Source of the DNA: Dyella_D sp052115385
Lineage (GTDB): Bacteria; Pseudomonadota; Gammaproteobacteria; Xanthomonadales; Rhodanobacteraceae
Assembly: GCF_052115385.1 (NCBI RefSeq)
Contig: NZ_JBFRGP010000014.1
Location: forward strand, 62,001-126,000
Direction: 5' to 3'
DNA length: 64,000 nucleotides
Both the position numbers and the translations under genes were made by a program. Numbering within the stretch: position 1 is the stretch's first letter; the number at the start of each line of letters is the position of its first letter. This document shows positions 62,130-64,000 of the stretch, one piece after another. A model generated the notes under the pieces. It was not told the origin of the DNA and made no database searches. It worked only from the letters and a program-made list of their open reading frames with translations.

Positions 62130-63046
62130 GCGGCCTGCTCCTTGGACGGCTTATGGTTGTTCTTCAGGCCCGGGAAACCGAGCTTTTCGCGCTGCGCCAC
62201 GTAGGCCTCGGCCACGGCGCGGGCCAGCGTGCGCACGCGCAGGATGTAGCGCTGGCGCTCGGTGACGCTGATCGCGCGGCGCGCGTCGAGCAGGTTGAAG
62301 GTGTGGCTGGCTTTCATCACCTGCTCGTAGGCCGGCAACGGCAGGCCGGCGGCGATGAGCTTGTTGGCTTCGCCTTCGCAGACATCGAACCAGCGCAGCA
62401 GCTCGGCAACGTTGGCGTGCTCGAAGTTGTAGGTGCTCTGCTCGACTTCGTTCTGGTGGAACACGTCGCCGTAGGTGACGGTGCCGTGCGGCGTTTCCGT
62501 CCACACCAGGTCGTAGACGTTGTCCACGTTCTGCAGGTACATGGCCAGGCGCTCGAGGCCGTAGGTGATCTCGCCGGTGACCGGCCTGCACTCCAGGCCG
62601 CCCGCCTGCTGGAAATAGGTGAACTGGGTGACTTCCATGCCGTTGAGCCAGACTTCCCAGCCCAGGCCCCAGGCGCCCAGGGTGGGCGATTCCCAGTTGT
62701 CTTCGACGAAGCGCAGGTCGTGCACCAGCGGGTCGAGGCCCAGTTCCTTCAGCGAGCCGATGTAGAGCTCGAGGATATTGTCCGGATTGGGCTTCATCAC
62801 CACCTGGTACTGGTAGTAATGCTGCAGGCGGTTGGGGTTCTGGCCGTAGCGGCCGTCGGTGGGACGGCGCGAGGGCTGCACGTAGGCCGCGGCCCAGGGC
62901 TCCGGACCCAGCGAGCGCAGGAAGGTGGCGGGATGGAAGGTGCCGGCGCCGACCTCGGTATCGAGCGGCTGCAGCAACACGCAACCCTGCGCCGCCCAGT
63001 AGCGGTTGAGGGTCTGGATCACATCCTGGAAGGTACGTGCGGACAT
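62126..63046 (-). CDS. glyQ: Glycine-tRNA ligase alpha subunit
   Basis: A 306-residue catalytic subunit of the heterotetrameric glycyl-tRNA synthetase. Conserved segments include FQDVIQTLNRYWAAQGCVLL, EVGAGTFHPATFLRSLGPEP, SRRPTDGRYGQNPNRLQHYY, WEVWLNGMEVTQFTYFQQAG and GLERLAMYLQ. The ATG is at 63046. It is the first gene of glyQS and divergent from the GspE-like gene with 93 bp between. Confidence 0.97.
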   Translation of the reverse strand: MSARTFQDVIQTLNRYWAAQGCVLLQPLDTEVGAGTFHPATFLRSLGPEPWAAAYVQPSRRPTDGRYGQNPNRLQHYYQYQVVMKPNPDNILELYIGSLKELGLDPLVHDLRFVEDNWESPTLGAWGLGWEVWLNGMEVTQFTYFQQAGGLECRPVTGEITYGLERLAMYLQNVDNVYDLVWTETPHGTVTYGDVFHQNEVEQSTYNFEHANVAELLRWFDVCEGEANKLIAAGLPLPAYEQVMKASHTFNLLDARRAISVTERQRYILRVRTLARAVAEAYVAQREKLGFPGLKNNHKPSKEQAA

Positions 63047-63139
63047 GGCTTTCCGTGACCTGGAATAAAGCGGGTTAGTATAGCCGCGCGCTATCCTCCT
63101 GGCCTGATCGCGCGCAGAAAACCGAGGGGAATCCGACGC

Positions 63140-64000
63140 ATGGCAGCCTCACCGCAAATCGCTTCGCTGCTGGGTCGACGCGGCAAGCTCACGCTCGACG
63201 ACGTGTTGGCCGCGCTGGTCGTGGACGGTTTCGTCCAGGCCGAGGACGCCAAGAACGTGCGCATGGGCAACCGCAGCGGCCGCTCGGCGGTGGAACTGCA
63301 TCCGCTGGTGCTGATCGCCAATGCCAAGCTGCCCAACCAGCGCGATCCCGGCCGCCCGCTGAGCCTGGAAGCGCTGACCGAATGGCTGGCGAACCATGCA
63401 GGGCTGTCGTATCTCAAGATCGATCCGATGAAGATCAACGTGGCGGCGGTGACCCAGGTGGTCAGCAACGCCTACGCCACGCGCCATCGCATCCTGCCGG
63501 TGGCGTCCGCCGCGGGCGAGGTGACGTTCGCCACCTGCGAGCCGTTCGATGCGGGCTGGGCCACCGACCTGTCGCACATGATCCGCCGCGACGTGAAGCG
63601 GGTGGTGTCCAATCCGCTGGACATCAATCGCTACCTGCTCGAGTTCTATGGCGTGCAGCGCTCGATCCAGCTGGCGCAGGACGCCAAGGCGAGCGGTTAC
63701 GACTCCTCGGCGATCCTCAACTTCGAGCAGCTGGTGGAGCTGGGCAAGAGCGGCGAGGTCGGCGCGGACGACCGCCACGTCGTGCATATCGTCGACTGGC
63801 TGCTGCAGTACGCGTTCGAGCAGCGCGCTTCGGACATCCATCTGGAACCGCGCCGCGATGCCGGGCAGATACGCTTCCGCATCGACGGCGTGATGCACAA
63901 GGTGTTCGAGCTGCCGCCGCCGGTGATGACCGCGGTGACCGCGCGCATCAAGATCCTGTCGCGCATGGACGTGGCCGAGAAGCGCCGCCCGCAGGACGGC
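63140..64000 (+). CDS. GspE/PilB-family secretion ATPase, N-terminal part (partial)
   Basis: The first 287 codons, open to the window's end. The ATG at 63140 follows GAGGGGAA. The N-terminal GspE-II-like domain (about 75-165, AGLSYLKIDPMKINVAAVTQ and VTFATCEPFDAGW) leads into the ATPase's PAS-like N-lobe. This has the signature QRASDIHLEPRRDAGQIRFR and IKILSRMDVAEKRRPQDG just before the end. The Walker A box lies beyond the window. It belongs to type II secretion or type IV pilus ATPases; which one is not decidable from this piece. Confidence 0.93.
   Translation, partial: MAASPQIASLLGRRGKLTLDDVLAALVVDGFVQAEDAKNVRMGNRSGRSAVELHPLVLIANAKLPNQRDPGRPLSLEALTEWLANHAGLSYLKIDPMKINVAAVTQVVSNAYATRHRILPVASAAGEVTFATCEPFDAGWATDLSHMIRRDVKRVVSNPLDINRYLLEFYGVQRSIQLAQDAKASGYDSSAILNFEQLVELGKSGEVGADDRHVVHIVDWLLQYAFEQRASDIHLEPRRDAGQIRFRIDGVMHKVFELPPPVMTAVTARIKILSRMDVAEKRRPQDG

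Overview
The window is 64 kb of high-GC, densely coding DNA from a gammaproteobacterium of the Xanthomonadales. A Rhodanobacteraceae-type genome (Dyella, Frateuria, Luteibacter or Rhodanobacter) is my best guess. The basis is the comF / bioB-bioF-bioH-bioC arrangement, the ilvD-ilvC-ilvG-ilvM-ilvA order, three large TonB-dependent receptors and the style of the intergenic palindromes. The genus is inference. I saw no rRNA, tRNA, CRISPR array, transposase or integrase.

Layout. 1-5026: branched-chain amino acid operon (end of ilvD, ilvC, a hairpin with a T-run, ilvG, ilvM, ilvA). 5198-14203: a cell-surface-signalling set (ECF sigma factor, FecR-type anti-sigma factor, TonB-dependent receptor with an STN domain) bracketed by two paralogous secreted subtilisin-fold proteins in which the usual catalytic His position carries Glu. 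14619-17150: a second TonB-dependent receptor. 17249-21834: FosX-like VOC protein, UbiA prenyltransferase, then a TetR / SDR / MFS module with repeated TetR-like half-sites. 22124-27352: a third TonB-dependent receptor followed by a secreted PI-PLC-type phospholipase and a secreted PHP-type metallohydrolase, apparently one operon. 27379-29455: a HipBA toxin-antitoxin pair plus a second, orphan HipB. 29568-32348: acyl-CoA thioesterase, secreted beta-helix protein, ComF. 32617-35143: a secreted metzincin with four N-terminal repeats, a small secreted protein and a TM2-like membrane protein, lying between comF and the biotin genes. 35428-40106: bioB, bioF, trhO, bioH, bioC. 40103-49852: MBL-fold hydrolase, Tag glycosylase, MHYT membrane protein, ACT-V4R protein, EamA exporter, PLP-dependent dehydratase, aldose epimerase, PepN and a small coiled protein. 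50451-64000: mnmG, RDD protein, tex, autotransporter esterase, YbaY-type lipoprotein, CI-like regulator, glyS, glyQ and the start of a GspE/PilB-type ATPase.

Three copies of one inverted repeat (33-nt arms) each lie between a convergent gene pair, and in two copies the arm supplies the opposing gene's stop codon. A second repeat family (27-nt arms) has two copies, one interrupted by about 60 bp. The most unusual protein content is the pair of Glu-for-His subtilases around the sigma/FecR/receptor genes. Next come the receptor-phospholipase-PHP operon, with a possible SD-hairpin-AUG start arrangement, and the four-repeat metalloprotease. Functions are assigned from sequence motifs and gene context only; no searches were run.
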